In this document: positions 36,992 through 49,606 of the stretch, one piece after another
How the letters are laid out: each line of letters begins with the position of its first letter
Position numbering within the stretch: position 1 is the first letter of the stretch
Source: Bigelowiella natans CCMP2755
Lineage: Eukaryota; Cercozoa; Chlorarachniophyceae
Reading direction: 5' to 3'
Length of the DNA: 52,613 nt
Assembly: GCA_000320545.1 (NCBI GenBank)
Contig: ADNK01002652.1
Span: 1-52,613, forward strand
Notes under the pieces: model-generated
Told to the model about the DNA's origin: nothing
Database searches by the model: none
The model's input: the letters and a program-made list of their open reading frames with translations, nothing else
Program-made: the position numbers and the translations under genes

Positions 36992-37531
36992 ATGACTTCT
37001 CTCGCATCTCACGTAGCCATCTTTCTCGTATTTTCTGCTGGTATTCGTTGCATCGGAGGATCTTCATCCTCGACAAACGAACTTCCACAGTGCAAGCTTG
37101 TAAAGCCTGGCGGGAAACCACCGGATGTAGAGAGACAAAGGGCAAGGTACAGCGTTCTATCGAAGTTGTTTCGCACGCAAATGTTTAGATCTAAATATGA
37201 TATTCTCTTTGAACGCAACACCTTTGAGGTTATAGATTCCGAAAGTGGTTTTCATTACCGACGCCAACAAATCAAATTTTCTTTATTGGAAGTTGCATCA
37301 TCGTTGGAAAAGAGGATACAACTATATCAACATAGGGGTCCAATGTGCAGCGTCAAGTATCTTGGTTGTGTAGACTATCTTAGGTTGTGCCCCAAAATAA
37401 ATATGCATCTTTTTCCGAACTCAGAATTGCTTTTTTCAGTGAGGAGAGGATTCACGCAAACGTTTCAGCACAGGAGATGTGCTATATGAACGAAATAGGT
37501 GAGGAAACAGGGCTGAATCCGTCGCATATGG

Positions 37532-37573
<42 letters not shown>

Positions 37574-40370
37574 TATCGACACATGAATTTACCAAAAATG
37601 CATTTTATTTGGAGAAGAATTCTACGTCTTTTCTAGAAACGAATCACACTTTTCCGTCTCATCCTTCTTCCTACCTGTCTTCGACCTTATTTTACCCTCC
37701 CCATAGTCGAACATGCTTTAGATACGGGAAAGATCTTCGTAGCGATAGCTAGAAGTTCCAAGTAAAACCACGATATGATGATAGTTGTGATGGTGATGAT
37801 GACACTTTTATAGACACACGTTGCATTTTGTATCTAGATCTTGCAAAATAAATTTTCAATGAAATAAACAGCATCAGCGGTTTGAGATAAAGAAAAATAT
37901 TGCCTCAGCCTGAAGAATGCAATATGTGTCACACTTTAGCTGTGGAAAGGTCTTTATGTACGAAGAACTTCCAAAATCCCTCAAAGCGAAGTTAAGAAAG
38001 AGCGGGGGGGATGGCTTGGCCGAAGACGGAAGTTGTGGCTTGTGCTGTGGCATACGGGTGATTGATAGAGAGGAAGAGGGAATGGGGGACAGGGGAGGGT
38101 GGAAGACTAGCAAAGCCAGTTATGTTTCATGGCAGAATAACAATATATGAAACTTATCTTCACTCTCAGAATTATCTGTTCCCAACCCCCTTCCCTCGCC
38201 ATTTTTTAACGCAATAGTCCGGTCTTCCATGCGGTAAGGAGACAATAATCGGTCCGAATGGCAAATACAGCTTCATCGAAAAACTAGCACTTTATCGCGT
38301 TGTAGACCCATGCGCAGACAGTAGCCAAAAAGGTCTGGATGCAGCTCTAGGAAAGGGGGGAGGAAGAAGCTATAACTTGGTTAACACCGTAAATAGTGTA
38401 AAGAGAAAATGCCAACGCTGCAGCCTGCCCGTCGAGCCTTTCATCGAACCTCTCCTAGCAACTGGCACAACGGTATTAGCTTCAATAGGATTCTTCCTTT
38501 TTATTGCCCTTGGAGCGGCAGTAATGCGGTCATTGCGATTCCGACCCCGTCTTTTCAAGGAACGGTCGCTGCCGAAGGGCGAAAGCAGCGTTAAAGCGGG
38601 AGGAGTGAGTGAGGATGTGGCCATATTCCCGCACATGCCGCAGCTTTCCCGGATGTTATCCGTGATTCGGATCCTCCTAGAGCACTTGACGTTATGGCTC
38701 CCAATCGTCGTATGCCTTGCAGTCGGGTTCATAAATTCTCCCTATGCGTGTAACACAGTCATATTCTGCCTGAAATCGATCAATGGCCCCGCTTTCGAGT
38801 GCACAGAGCAATACGTGCCGAAGATGCCGTTCATCCCGCAACATCTCGTTTCAATATCGCAGAATCAGCCTGGGGAGGAGGGGAATGGAAAGGAGCGAAA
38901 ATCGCTCCAAAACGGGGTATTCTAAATATATATATATATACATTTATATCATTTGTGTTTTGGGGGGTGGATGGCAGTATGCAACATTATACGTGATGTC
39001 ATTCATTAGAAATTTTCGAATTAACGAATTCATTTTAACCCGTGCTCGTGCTCGTCCCTCCCTCTTTATTTCGGATAAGATTACTCGAATCGTGCACCAA
39101 GTTGTGGACTACGGGCGCACAGCGGATAACGAGTTCCTTGTCCCAAAAATAGTCGCTCCGTACATTCATTCGTGTGCGGAGGCCATGAAGTACTCGATAC
39201 CGAAAGCAAAAAGCAATATATGCATAATGCCAAAATCTCTTCGCTAAATTTTTCACATCGAAACCGCGTCCAATATCATCTCCCTCAAGATCATTTCTAA
39301 CAACCATCTAATATCTCATATAAATGATAATATATAACGTCTCCTTACAAACTCCCCTTTTTTCTAGCTGGGAGCAGCGCTGGTGGGGTATCGATGCTGG
39401 GCGGCCAATCATTACAGAGATCGTAGAGGCGATCGGGTTGCCGCCTGATAAGTTCATGAAGACGTTCAATGCTACATTTCCGAATTACCGATACAATATG
39501 CTGCGCACAGCCATCATCTGGAAGTGAGTCAGCAATACACTCGATAGCAGATAGTCTCTGAAATGGTGATATGCTCGCATGAACAATTGCCTTGACGCGG
39601 TGCATGAGGCCGGAATATCTTGTTGATTTGAGGTGACTTGCATTTGCAAGTGCGTCTAGAATATAGAGAAGATGAAAATTTTGCTTATTTCTTTGGAGAA
39701 CGCGCCAGAGTTTGCGCTTGGTGATAACACCTACACTCCGTCTTTCTACGTTACCCGTTCCCCGTACAGGTACGGAGGGCTTTATGCCGACACCGATGTC
39801 ATTTGTCTGCGCTCTCCGGAGCATCTCCTTGACGATAACGATTTCAGCTACGCAATGGCTAGCGAGGAAAAAATCGAGGGGGCTCTATTCGCGGTGCGTC
39901 TGCGAGTCGTATCGTGGTGCGTTCAAGGGTTGTTTTCGCGATATGACACTTTTCCATATGCCGCTCCCCAACCCCTCCCCCTAGGCGCGGCCGAAGCATC
40001 CGTTCAATGAGCATTTGTTCCGCATCATGGTTGAAAGAGCGCACATTCCGACGATCTTCCAGCGGGCGCATGGTATGGGGCCTGAGGCGTTTCAGTACGC
40101 GATCGAGACGTATCCGAAGGACATGCCAAAGGTACAGCCCGCTTCCGTCTTTTCCGGGTGTTCAAAATGGGGGAAAGGCGACGAATGCACGCTAAGAAGA
40201 AGAAGAAGAAGAAGAAGAGTTACATGGCAGCATACATGTAGCGGTGGCGGTAGCGATTCCGGGGGAAAAGTAGTATGTAATTGTGGGATGTTAACGAAAG
40301 TTAGGAAAGATGTCGTAAGAGAAGATGGAATCCAAGCAATGATAAATTAAAAAGTAGGATGCGTGTATAT

Positions 40371-40409
<39 letters not shown>

Positions 40410-41114
40410 AATATACACACATGGCACGGAACCAGCTGGATAAATGCACTGTTTCAGGTGAAGATTTTAGAGCAACGTTACATCGATGTAAGTCAGCGGA
40501 TGATGGATTTCAAAGTAAATCATGTTAAAGATTAGAGTTTCTATCTCACACCGCCTACTTTCCTATTTCCTGAGAGGGAATTTGAGTTTGAGTAGAGTCT
40601 CCTACTCACCACATGCGTTCATGCCATACGTGTCGCCTTTGTCTTTTGTGCATGCATATATACACGAAGATTGAGACATATCCTCGTCGAGACCAAGCTA
40701 CCATTGTTCATGCTCACGTCGGCCATTGGGGGTGAGTTCTATCCCGAATACATGATGAAATATCAAAACACTGAAGGCATCCACACACGATGGTTTTGGT
40801 CTTCCCACACGATGACTAGGGCGATTTTAAAGCATCGTGGAGCAAAAACTATCACGCTCTGCAGCTATTCGATGCGTCTTCCGTTGTCAACGGATATTTT
40901 ATTATAGATCACAAAGCCAAAATGCTTTTCATGTTGTTAATATCCTTACCTTTTTTGTTTATCAAACATATGCTTATATTAGCTGGAAATTCGCCCAAAA
41001 GAAAATCAACATGTTAGCGACAAGCATCCCTTCAATCATCGCTATTACAAGCAGCAGCATATGTCTCGTGCTGCGTGTGATTCAGAAATATGTCAAAGCG
41101 AAAAAGTTGAAATG
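36992..41114 (+). CDS. GT32-type (DXD) glycosyltransferase with N-terminal secretory and membrane regions
   Basis: Best-supported exons: 37940-38057, 38218-38916, 39080-39189, 39368-39523, 39770-39893, 39985-40131, 40458-40487, all phase-consistent. They are followed by coding near 40671-40905 and a final stretch after an acceptor at about 40905, ending TGA near 41113. The catalytic core has RIVHQVV (usual IIHQxW), LRTAIIWKYGGLYADTDV with the DXD metal/sugar-nucleotide motif at about 39789-39797, and MVERAHIPTIFQRAHG downstream. This is the Gly_transf_sug/OCH1-SUR1 family of Golgi enzymes that transfer mannose or other sugars. The 699-bp exon is open throughout, Cys-rich at its start, and encodes two hydrophobic stretches (FFLFIALGAAV and LWLPIVVCLAVGF). 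The C-terminus has two more candidate membrane helices. A signal-peptide-like start (36992-37146, MTSLASHVAIFLVFSAG) and an exon at 37440-37498 probably belong here, but I could not join their phase to 37940. It may instead be two genes. Confidence 0.72.
37534..37566. repeat. (TA)n microsatellite
   Basis: TA tract in the probable intron after the exon 37440-37498. A similar tract lies at about 40374-40408 in the intron after exon 39985-40131. Confidence 0.9.
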
Positions 41115-41149
41115 AGGCTTGTGATTAATAGAAAGATATGCTGCTTCTA

Positions 41150-41650
41150 CCTTCTACGACACGAGTATGAAATGTGCTTTATTTGTCAGTAGGCATCTCT
41201 AGGTTCATCCATTAGATTGGGCCTGCACATTTAGAATGCTAGAAAGGCCTGCTCTGACGCATGCCTGCATGTGATCGGCGCGGCGCGCGCACATCCGGAC
41301 ATGTGTAGTAGGGCTAGCTAGCTAGAGGGGGTGCATTTCACAATGCATATCGTCGCCTTTATTGCATGCCGACACATGTCTTGTATGACCAACAACGCGA
41401 ACAATATGTACAACCTTGCTAACAAGATCTATTAGATTGTGCAAGTCCTCAAACAAGCTAGCAAGCTAGCAGGACTAACATTTGACTGCCCGGTGTGTCT
41501 CACAATTTGTCCTCCTACACGCCACACTAGCACAGTCTAGCAGTCCCTTGCCACCTTGCAGTGACACAATTACAGCAGTAGCTGCTACAGCTGATGTCTT
41601 TTTTTGAACTAGTCTGTGTCCGTCGCTGTGTCTGTTCCCGAAGACCTTCG
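41150..41650. other. CTAG-rich island downstream of the glycosyltransferase gene
   Basis: About ten CTAG tetramers by eye, including GGGCTAGCTAGCTAGAGG at about 41311 and AAGCTAGCAAGCTAGCAGG at about 41457. No coding frame supported. Confidence 0.7.
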
Positions 41651-41737
41651 ATCATTTTGATGAAATGCAGGGCAATGTAGGGGTTGGGAGAAAGTATTTC
41701 TTATTTTTCAATTTCCAATACACGAACGATTAGATAA

Positions 41738-41778
<41 letters not shown>

Positions 41779-42228
41779 CCAATGTACTTTGGGACACACA
41801 TGCAGAACAAATAATCTGGCATCTTTGGGCGGGTACGCAGCTGTATGTCTAGGGCGTGTCCCGCCCTTTTGGCTCTTGCTATCTTGAAAACCCAACCGTT
41901 CAAGAACGCAAGACAAAAAAGTCATCGATATTCTCGGTATCGTGAGAATTTGGTGTGGATGCATCTTTTTCAAGGTATATCAGATCCAAGCACACCTGCT
42001 CGAATGATACGCTTCCGAATCACGCAAAATCCAAGCAATAGCCGCTGTCTCAGTGATTGTCAACACTAATACGAGAGTCTCAATCACGCCCGCCGACACG
42101 TATTTCTGAGCAGTGATTGAGAAGGAGCAAGCGAGTCAAGCACATGCCACACACACATAGAGTGAGAGAGAGAAACACACACACATACATGTATATACAA
42201 ATTTTAATATTTCCTTCTCTCTCGCTCC

Positions 42229-42300
<72 letters not shown>
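41651..42300. other. Intergenic region with (CA)n and (TA)n repeats, one weak exon candidate
   Basis: CA tract at about 41741-41775, then TA at about 42234-42268 and GT at about 42270-42300. A plus-strand open piece at about 41845-41973 is followed by a GTATAT donor-like site, but no partner exon was found, so I do not call it a gene. Confidence 0.35.
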
Positions 42301-42302
<2 letters not shown>

Positions 42303-42614
42303 TAATACAAGTAAACCACCGAAGCAAGGAGTCGCTGGCACATGATTTTAGTGACTCTTTCCAGAATGAAGTACAATGCGAAGAGAATACTAACTGCAAT
42401 TCCGCTGCTCCCAGTGCCAGCATCCCCACCCTCACGTTTGTCCCCCTTCGCCGATCCGCAAAGTGCCTGTAACAAACCGTTGTAAATGTTGCTATTATGG
42501 AGAACACACACACACACACACACACAGTCGCAGGGATTATAGATTCTATGGGCGTCTTTGCGAGAATGCAAAATAAAGCAATGTGACACCCAGCCATGTC
42601 CCACAACACACAAC

Positions 42615-42660
<46 letters not shown>

Positions 42661-44031
42661 GTGTGTGTGTGTGTTTGTGTGTGCCCGCGACACTTAAAAT
42701 GCAAAATTCACCCCGAAAATTCCTGGATTTTTCCTCTTTGCCGCCTCCCCTTCGTTAGTCTCTGCACATATACAACACAGCCTTGGGCTCTGCTGCATGC
42801 TTGTTGCTTCATCGGCGTCCAACGCCGCTGCAGAATTGCGCACAGAGCCGCTGCGAACGTAGCTGCTGTTGCTGCCGACACGGCGCGTATCGCCCATGCG
42901 ACACCTGTTAAGAGAGGCGGAAGGTACTCAGTTGTGATGGGCTGTGCGAAGTGGCGTTTGTTTGGAGGAGATGTAAAGTTAAAACACACTAGTCAAAGGC
43001 TATCATTCGCGCGGTGCTTTTTTTTTGGGGGGGGGGGGGGTTGCGCCTCCCTCATAATTGCCTACCATATGAACAAGGCATACTCAAGAGCGCTCTCTCC
43101 AAGCGAGGCTGTGTACTTGTCCAGCATCACCATCCCGACTACAATCTGCAGCACGTTTTTCCGGGGAGCATTCCGACATGTTGGGAGGAAACGGTTATCG
43201 TGCTGGGAAGGAGGATAAGCCAAATTTTCAGGTACCCCCCCCCCCCCCCCCCTTCCCACCCTGTTCCCATCACGGAAACACCGCGCGAAAGGCAAAACCA
43301 AACAAGACGCTGTGCACGTATCTCAACGACTATTTAGCAAACACAACGCAAACGTTCCACGAAACAACGCTCCTACCCATACTGCACGTGTCTTATTTAC
43401 ACCAACGCCAAGCGCATAGAGGCTGTGGGATAAGAAGAGGAGGATTATTCGAGTCGTTGATAAAAGTGCAACGGAAAACGCGCATAATGGCCGTATGGCA
43501 GGGCCGAAATCGTCGGTGTGCGCTCGCTCTCAACCAATGCCCTCGTCACACAAGTAAATGCGTCGTGGCAAAGCATGTGTACAAAAGAGGGCACTGGAAA
43601 GCAGTAGAAAGCTTGAGAAATGCTGGCTAATTCAGGTTCATAAAACTATATAATGAAGCTCAAGGAGAGCTCAAGCGAGCAGCGATGTTTTATGAGCATT
43701 GCCATGAGTACACACCGAACGCACTGCGTGAGGCCCCATATCAGGATGAAGACAATATAACCCCTTCTTCGCTTTTTTGCCACAACCTAATTTCGCACAA
43801 GGCCATAAATTATTTCACCGCACTCTGCTCACTGACATCAAGTAGAGATCGTGGCGTTTCTTTGTTCTTTTGCGTCTGGGTGTTTGGGTAAATCTCGTTT
43901 TAAGATATTCTTGGCTTGTACCTTCTCTGAGAACCATGCGAGGATGCACGTCAGTAGCACCGCAATATGCTTGCCTATAGCCTGAAGGGTTTATACGATT
44001 TTTCATATATAAATGCGAACGTACACGCACA

Positions 44032-44073
<42 letters not shown>

Positions 44074-44215
44074 TAGGTATATTATAAAATTACGTTCAGG
44101 TATGAAGAAGTACCTGAGAAGACTTGCCCTCCAGCAATTGCACGCGAATTCCTATCCGACCCAACCGACGAGGAGGCATGGAAAAAATGTCCAACACGAG
44201 CACATTATTATATAC

Positions 44216-44253
<38 letters not shown>

Positions 44254-47200
44254 TGTTACAATCAACTGCATGGTTGACAAGGGGACAAAGGGTTAGGCCT
44301 GCACGAGAGGCCACAACGATGCACGCCGGCAGGTTTTTGTGTTTCCCCAAACACAAACTACTGGAGGAAGAAAATAAACAAAAATAAGTAGTTTTTCGGT
44401 AGGAGTTACTGAGGCTGAGAGCTTCGTCGAGAATCTGCTCTCCGTTCAACCCTACAGCTGCAAGGAGGAGAAACCCGACGGAGAAGGATAGCCTTACGCG
44501 AAGATTCTCTGGGTCCTCACCGCCAAGAGGGTCAACGGATATCGAGGCCTTCTTCTTCCTTCCTCCGCGGCTGTTATCGTGATGTTTGCTCTCCCTCTCC
44601 TTCTCGTCTTGCGGGGAGGCGGGGGGGGAGAATATCGTTGTCTGATTCTTCTTGACTGCTGTTGTTGTTGTTCCTTGCGGTTTGTTGATATCGTCGTCGT
44701 CGTCGTTGTTGTTGTAGTTGTTAGTATTATCATTTTCGCTGCTGTGGTTGTTTTCCGCGATGATTTCCTCCTCCTCGTGCAGTTGCGGGAGCTTGATGTC
44801 CCTCTCGCTATCATTGCTGTGTGCCCAGATTCTATTATTCCGGCTGCTATTCCTTCTTCGATCTGCTACTCTCTCCCCCGCCAACGTTACACTGGTGGCT
44901 CGTATCGTCATCGCAGTCTTCCTCTCCTTTTGTGCCCCCCCCTCCTCCTTCTCCGTGTCCTTCTTTCCCTTCTTCGTTTTATTCTTCTTCTTTTTCTTCT
45001 TCTTCTTTTTCTTCTTCTTCATTCCGCCTCCTGCCCTCCCAATAAATTGCAGGATGATCTGAACCCACCCCTTGCCCTCCTCCTCCTCCTCCTCCTCCCC
45101 CCCCCTCCACCCCTTGCCCTCCTCCTCCTCCTCCTCCTCCCCCCCCCTCCCCCCCCCTTCCCCGTCCTTCAGCCACTCTCCATCTTGGCCAGTTTGAGAA
45201 GAAAAATCGTTCATTGCTGCACCCCCACCACGTTTCAGCTTCTCGGTGAAGTTGCATCGTGTCGTGGTTGCAGAGAACACTGTGTAGCCATCTGTTCCTC
45301 CATCCCTTCCGCCGCCCTCCCCGCACCCCTTCGCCTTTCCCCTCATTCTTAGTCTGAAGGGAGGGGTGGAGGTCTGCTCCGGATGACTCTCTCCCGTTTT
45401 TCCTTCACCGTCACCTTCGTTTTTGCGGTCTCCACGCGAGGACGCAGTCGTTGGCGCAGCAGTCACAACTGCTTGCATTCTCTGCGAAGCGACTCCCTCC
45501 CTCTCCCCCCCCTCCCTCGAACGCGTCCGCTTCTTCTTCCCTGCCTGAACGGGGCTCTGTGCCTTCGCAATGCCCCCGCCCCTCCACAGGGTCTGCTGGT
45601 CAGCAACCAGGAGAAGTGCCGATGTGAGCAGCGCCACGAGAAGGGAATAGGCCACGCGGCGGTCTCGGGTGAGGGAGGAGGGGAGAAGCAGCACGCAGAG
45701 GTTCAGAGAGGCGCTTGTCATCTGGCCGACGAGTGTGAAGGGGGTTCGGGGTTTCCCTGTCCGTAGAGACCACTCCACCGCAGCTTGGCGGATCAGCATC
45801 AGACAGAACGCTGAGAGGTGAGGGGGGGGGGGGGGAGGAGGAGGACGACGACGATGACGACGACGAAGGAAGGGCATGAGAGGTCGCCGTATTGGGGAGG
45901 AGGGGCAGAGGGAAAGGGAGGGGGTGAGGTTAGGGGGTGAGGAGAGGACAAGAAATAGCTTCGATCATGCAGAGCAATTCTTCCACCCACGATAAGAAAT
46001 TGCATGTTTCCCGTATAATAATTGTTCTGCGCACCGCAGTCTTCGAATCGGAACATCATCATCATCAAATCCCTTTCCCCTCCCAGTATTCTTCTCACTC
46101 CTCATACATCTCTATCAGGCCTCCTAATGGCATATAGTAGCATGATCGTGCGTACCGATGGTAAGGTGCAGAGCTGCTATTACTGGCCACCACATGGAGA
46201 GTCTTCCTCCTGCATCAGCAAGCATTTATAAATAATATATATATAATAAATATACACTTAGACATGATATTGTGGGACGATAAAATAATCTCTCGTCGCC
46301 TTTTTGAGCTTCTTGGTTAATCATACCCTCGGTGCCTTGTGCTGCCTCCTCGCCAGTGTGTGCGGATGCTACGAGCATAGCTAAAGAAGATGAAGAAGCG
46401 AAGGCCAGGGACACGTTCATGATCGTCGCGATGATGGCGAGGGAGAGTATTTGAGGCAGCCTTCGGAGCTTCTCCGGGTTCGGTCGCAACACCAACCAGA
46501 ATATCTCTATGAAGGTCATGGAAAATCCTGCAGTGTTGCATCCGTGCAGGCAGTGAGGGAAAGAGAAGCGGGGAGGGAAGGGGGGGGGGGGGAGGGGGGG
46601 GGCAACATCGTCTCACGAGATCATAGTGACTTTAGCCAAAAGAATAATACTTTTGATGAAGGCATAGCACGCACAAGATAAGAATGGATGGCATCGATAC
46701 ACTCGTTGAGAAACAACGGATTATGGCGGTGCTGCCACTGTATCATCCAGGAAAAGCACGCAATCGTTGTAACATGCATCTGATCTTTCACCAGAGAGCG
46801 TAGCTGCGAATCTATTGATTCGCTCTATCTCTGGCAGCTGGTTCGCCATTAGGAGTTCTGGAAGCAGTGATTTCTGCAAGTGTAATTACGGGTGGAGAGT
46901 CGGTATCACACCCAAGGTTGCAATGAGCGAAACGACGACCAAATGCGGCACTATATCCAATGCAGATCGGCCCAACCGATAAGAAGAGACGCTTACGTCA
47001 TTGAAGATTGACTGTAGTTCAGCATCATCACATGTTTTCTCTCGTGATTTTTGAAGAAATCCGATGATTAATCTCTCCATTGCACAAGGCATATAGCACG
47101 CACATCATATGTCCCGTTCATAACTGACCTGCACAGCCGACAGCAGCTTTGACACGATTAAGTAGAGTCCTTTGGCGATACACAACAATGATGATGACGA

Positions 47201-47350
47201 CGATGACGCTGATAACAATGACGATGGTAACGATATGAATATTGAAAATAGGAAGAAGAAGAGGGGGAACAATATCTGAACACTCGCCATAACCAAGCCC
47301 TTCATTAGTCTCCATCATGATGCTGCCCCTACAACGCGATGGAAATTTTA
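42300..47350 (-). CDS. Unrecognised multi-pass membrane protein with a long low-complexity loop (approximate extent)
   Basis: Several minus-strand exons encode hydrophobic helices in succession: 47305-47130 (ILFPLFFFLFSIFI), 47092-46910 (ending PHLVVVSLIATLG), 46519-46350 (FIEIFWLVLRP, ILSLAIIATIMNVSLAFA), a very large exon about 45880-44410 (NLCVLLLPSSL, YSLLVALLTSALLLVADQQT, then later LSFSVGFLLLAAVGLNG), about 43980-43920 (HIAVLLTCILAWFSEK), about 43640-43440, about 43160-43070 (NVLQIVVGMVMLDKYTASL), about 42930-42750 (YLPPLLTGVAWAIRAVSAA) and a last exon about 42472-42301 (GIAVSILFALYFILERVTK) ending TAA. The big exon also carries about 400 residues rich in Gly, Lys, Glu, Ser and Asn, presumably a cytosolic loop. 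It looks like a transporter or other polytopic protein, but I recognise no family. Not all exon phases were joined, so it could be more than one gene. Confidence 0.45.
42484..42680. repeat. (CA)n, (TA)n and (GT)n microsatellites
   Basis: CA at about 42508-42526, TA at about 42620-42657, GT at about 42658-42680, in a probable intron before the last exon of the membrane-protein gene. Confidence 0.9.
44034..44251. repeat. (CA)n and (TA)n microsatellites
   Basis: CA tract at about 44036-44071 and TA tract at about 44218-44251, in a probable intron of the membrane-protein gene. Confidence 0.9.
45066..45149. repeat. Two 42-bp tandem units, in frame with the membrane-protein exon
   Basis: The unit starts CACCCCTTGCCCTCC on the plus strand and repeats with period 42. 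On the minus strand this is a perfect 14-residue duplication: RGGEEEEEEEGKGW twice. A period divisible by three keeps the frame open. Confidence 0.85.
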
Positions 47351-48030
47351 CCAATATACTTGTCCGCTCGCTGCCTATCCTTAACGTCGAGTCGACGTCC
47401 TATTTCAAACGCGCCAAGTGTTAAGTTGTGTGCAGCCATTATCATGCGAATCCTGGGCGCATTCTGGCGACACGCATGCAAAGATCTAGATAGCATTCAA
47501 GATAAGAGTTCTACTTGATACAGCCCCGGATTTCGAAGGAGGGGTCACGAGCTGTGCAAGGCCATTCCTCATCCTTTCCCTTAAACAGACATACAGACAT
47601 ACAGACAAGCAAGAGATTGTTTATAAAACGCGTTTAGCAGTGATGATAGCAACCATTGAAGTAGACGGATGATGATGATGCCGAGAAGAAGAGGATGATC
47701 AGGACAGGGAAGTGACGAGTGTTAAGAGCGACACACAACAAGACGGTCGTGGTTAAGTCGTCTGTACGCTATGGATGTCGTAGAGTCATGCTAAAGGCCA
47801 TGAATACTATTACAACTACTACTTCTTGTCAAATGGATTAGCTTGAACTGGCGCGTCCACAAGAGTTTCATCGTATCTTTCGGAGAACAAAAACAGGAGG
47901 ACTTTCGAATAAGAATGGTTGGGGGGAGGTTGTCGATCAGTATTCATACTTTGCAGGCATACAAGCCGAAAGCGTTCGCAACTAAGTACCGGAATAGATC
48001 AAGGGCCGATGGATTCTTAATTGCATAAAG
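47351..48030. other. Divergent intergenic region, no gene seen
   Basis: Separates the presumed 5' end of the minus-strand membrane-protein gene from the plus-strand BAP31-like gene. Open frames here have no splice or family support. No CTAG cluster except isolated TCTAGATAG near 47486. Confidence 0.35.
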
Positions 48031-49606
48031 ATGCCGCCTCCGAATCGTCCCGGTGGAGGTACTCCTCCTCTGCAGCAGGGGGGGGCTCAGGGGATCCGGC
48101 GGCAAGTCAGTGTTCTTTTCCTCTCTCATAGTCTCTTTATAGATTGACGACGGTGAGGGCGAGGTGCAGCATGAGATCTAATGGATAACTACTGGAGCCA
48201 GGTGATGGTAAATGCAGGTTAAATCCCCTGTGGTATGTGTAACGAGCGCCAGCGGGTCCTTCCTGCAAAGGAGGAGGGCGCTCGCTGGAGGGAAAATATT
48301 CGGTCTGGAAGCTGGTTGACAATTCATCTGGTGCGACTTGCTTTCTGTCCTCATCCTTTGGTGGAATGGCCTGTATTTTCGATTGGTTTGGAATTATATG
48401 TAGTAGGGTTGGATTTGATGTTGTCGTCAAATGATAATGGCCTTTGTTTCTTCTCAGCCAATAGCTGACGCATCCTCCGCAGATCTATCTTCAACGGGCT
48501 TTCCCTCCCTCTTACTCTTTCGCTTCTCCATCTGCTCCTTTCCCAGAAGAAACTATGACAGTTTCCATCCCCGCGTTCATGATGTATTTCATGCTGGTAG
48601 AGGTGGGGATCTCTTGCTTATTCTCGTGCTTTCAGTGCATGTTCGTTTCTACTTCTTTCATGTCAAAGTAGCCATCTCTTCGAAATATAATTCACAAAAG
48701 TCTAATGAATTTATTGTTTCAGGCTACTCTAATCCTGGCCCTGCTCCTTCCCTGCCGTTGCCTGAACCGCCTCTTAGTGAGGTTCGTTCGTGGACTCTTC
48801 TCAAACAGGTGATTGATTTGCACTTATATTTCTGATTTTACGTTCATCCGAAGTTACTCTCTCTTCTAGCCTAAACCCTTCTTCCTGTTTTATTCTCGTG
48901 ATTCTGGAAAAAGTTGTAGCCCAATATTCTATTCGATATTCTCTATGGTGGCTCTTTTCTGCACTATCAACTTGTACTCAGCGTACACTCGGTATGATGT
49001 AGATACATCTCTCCCACACCCAATCTTGAAAAAACGCTGATACTGTAGTGTGATACGAATTGGCAATTAGATCCAAAAAAACAATTCAAATATTGCATAT
49101 TTTCGAGATATTTTTTCAAAATTTCTTTTCATGGCGAACATTGCGCTTAAAACTGGTGATTTGCAACATCAAGGTATCTGAGAATGAAAGGGGAAGGGAA
49201 GATGAAAGTCCCCGATTACGAGTTTTACAAGTCTCAAAGGTACTATTTGTCCTACGAGAAGGATTCTAACCAACCACAGCCGGCTAAGAAATGAATTCTT
49301 CTCAGGGATCTCTACCTCAACGGCCTCACGCTGTACCTATGGATTGTGGTAATTGGTCTCATGAGGTGCGTGCATGGCAGCAGTAGAAAAAATACGAAAT
49401 TATCGGTGATTTTTCCTCCCGTGAGAAAGCGAGGTGTCATTCTCATAAGCGGAACGAGTATCGTTTTTTTTTTTTAAATTTACAACGTGTGAAAATTAAA
49501 ATATGATGTATGATGGCCTGTGGTCGCCGCACAAAAATGATACGAAATTCGAGTTTACCTCCTTTAAAATATCAGCTGGTGGCACTGCCAGTTGGAAACA
49601 TGCTGA
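48031..49606 (+). CDS. BAP31-like ER membrane protein (7 exons)
   Basis: Exons: 48031-48105, 48458-48560, 48723-48808, 48870-48991, 49174-49239, 49306-49365, 49576-49606. All phases agree and give about 180 residues ending in TGA. The diagnostic part is YEFYKSQRDLYLNGLTLYLW, which matches the FRSQRNLYISGFxLFLW region between helices 2 and 3 of BAP29/BAP31/Yet proteins. It follows a helix (IFYSIFSMVALFCTINLYSA). Family members shuttle membrane cargo between ER and Golgi and act in ER quality control. Odd: the N-terminus is a Pro/Gly-rich extension (MPPPNRPGGGTPPLQQ) where the family starts directly with a helix, and the protein stops soon after helix 3 without the usual C-terminal coiled coil. 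The first two exons and the 31-bp last exon are less certain than the middle. Confidence 0.55.

Noticed and set aside
38370-38732. 120-codon minus-strand frame over the 38.2-38.9 kb exon, and a plus-strand frame in another phase
   Set aside because: The plus frame 38218-38916 is open for 233 codons and joins both neighbours in phase, so the others are shadows.
44579-45352. 257-codon plus-strand frame rich in Leu, Pro and Val
   Set aside because: Antisense to the large minus-strand exon; its composition reflects CTC/CCT and GTC repeats.
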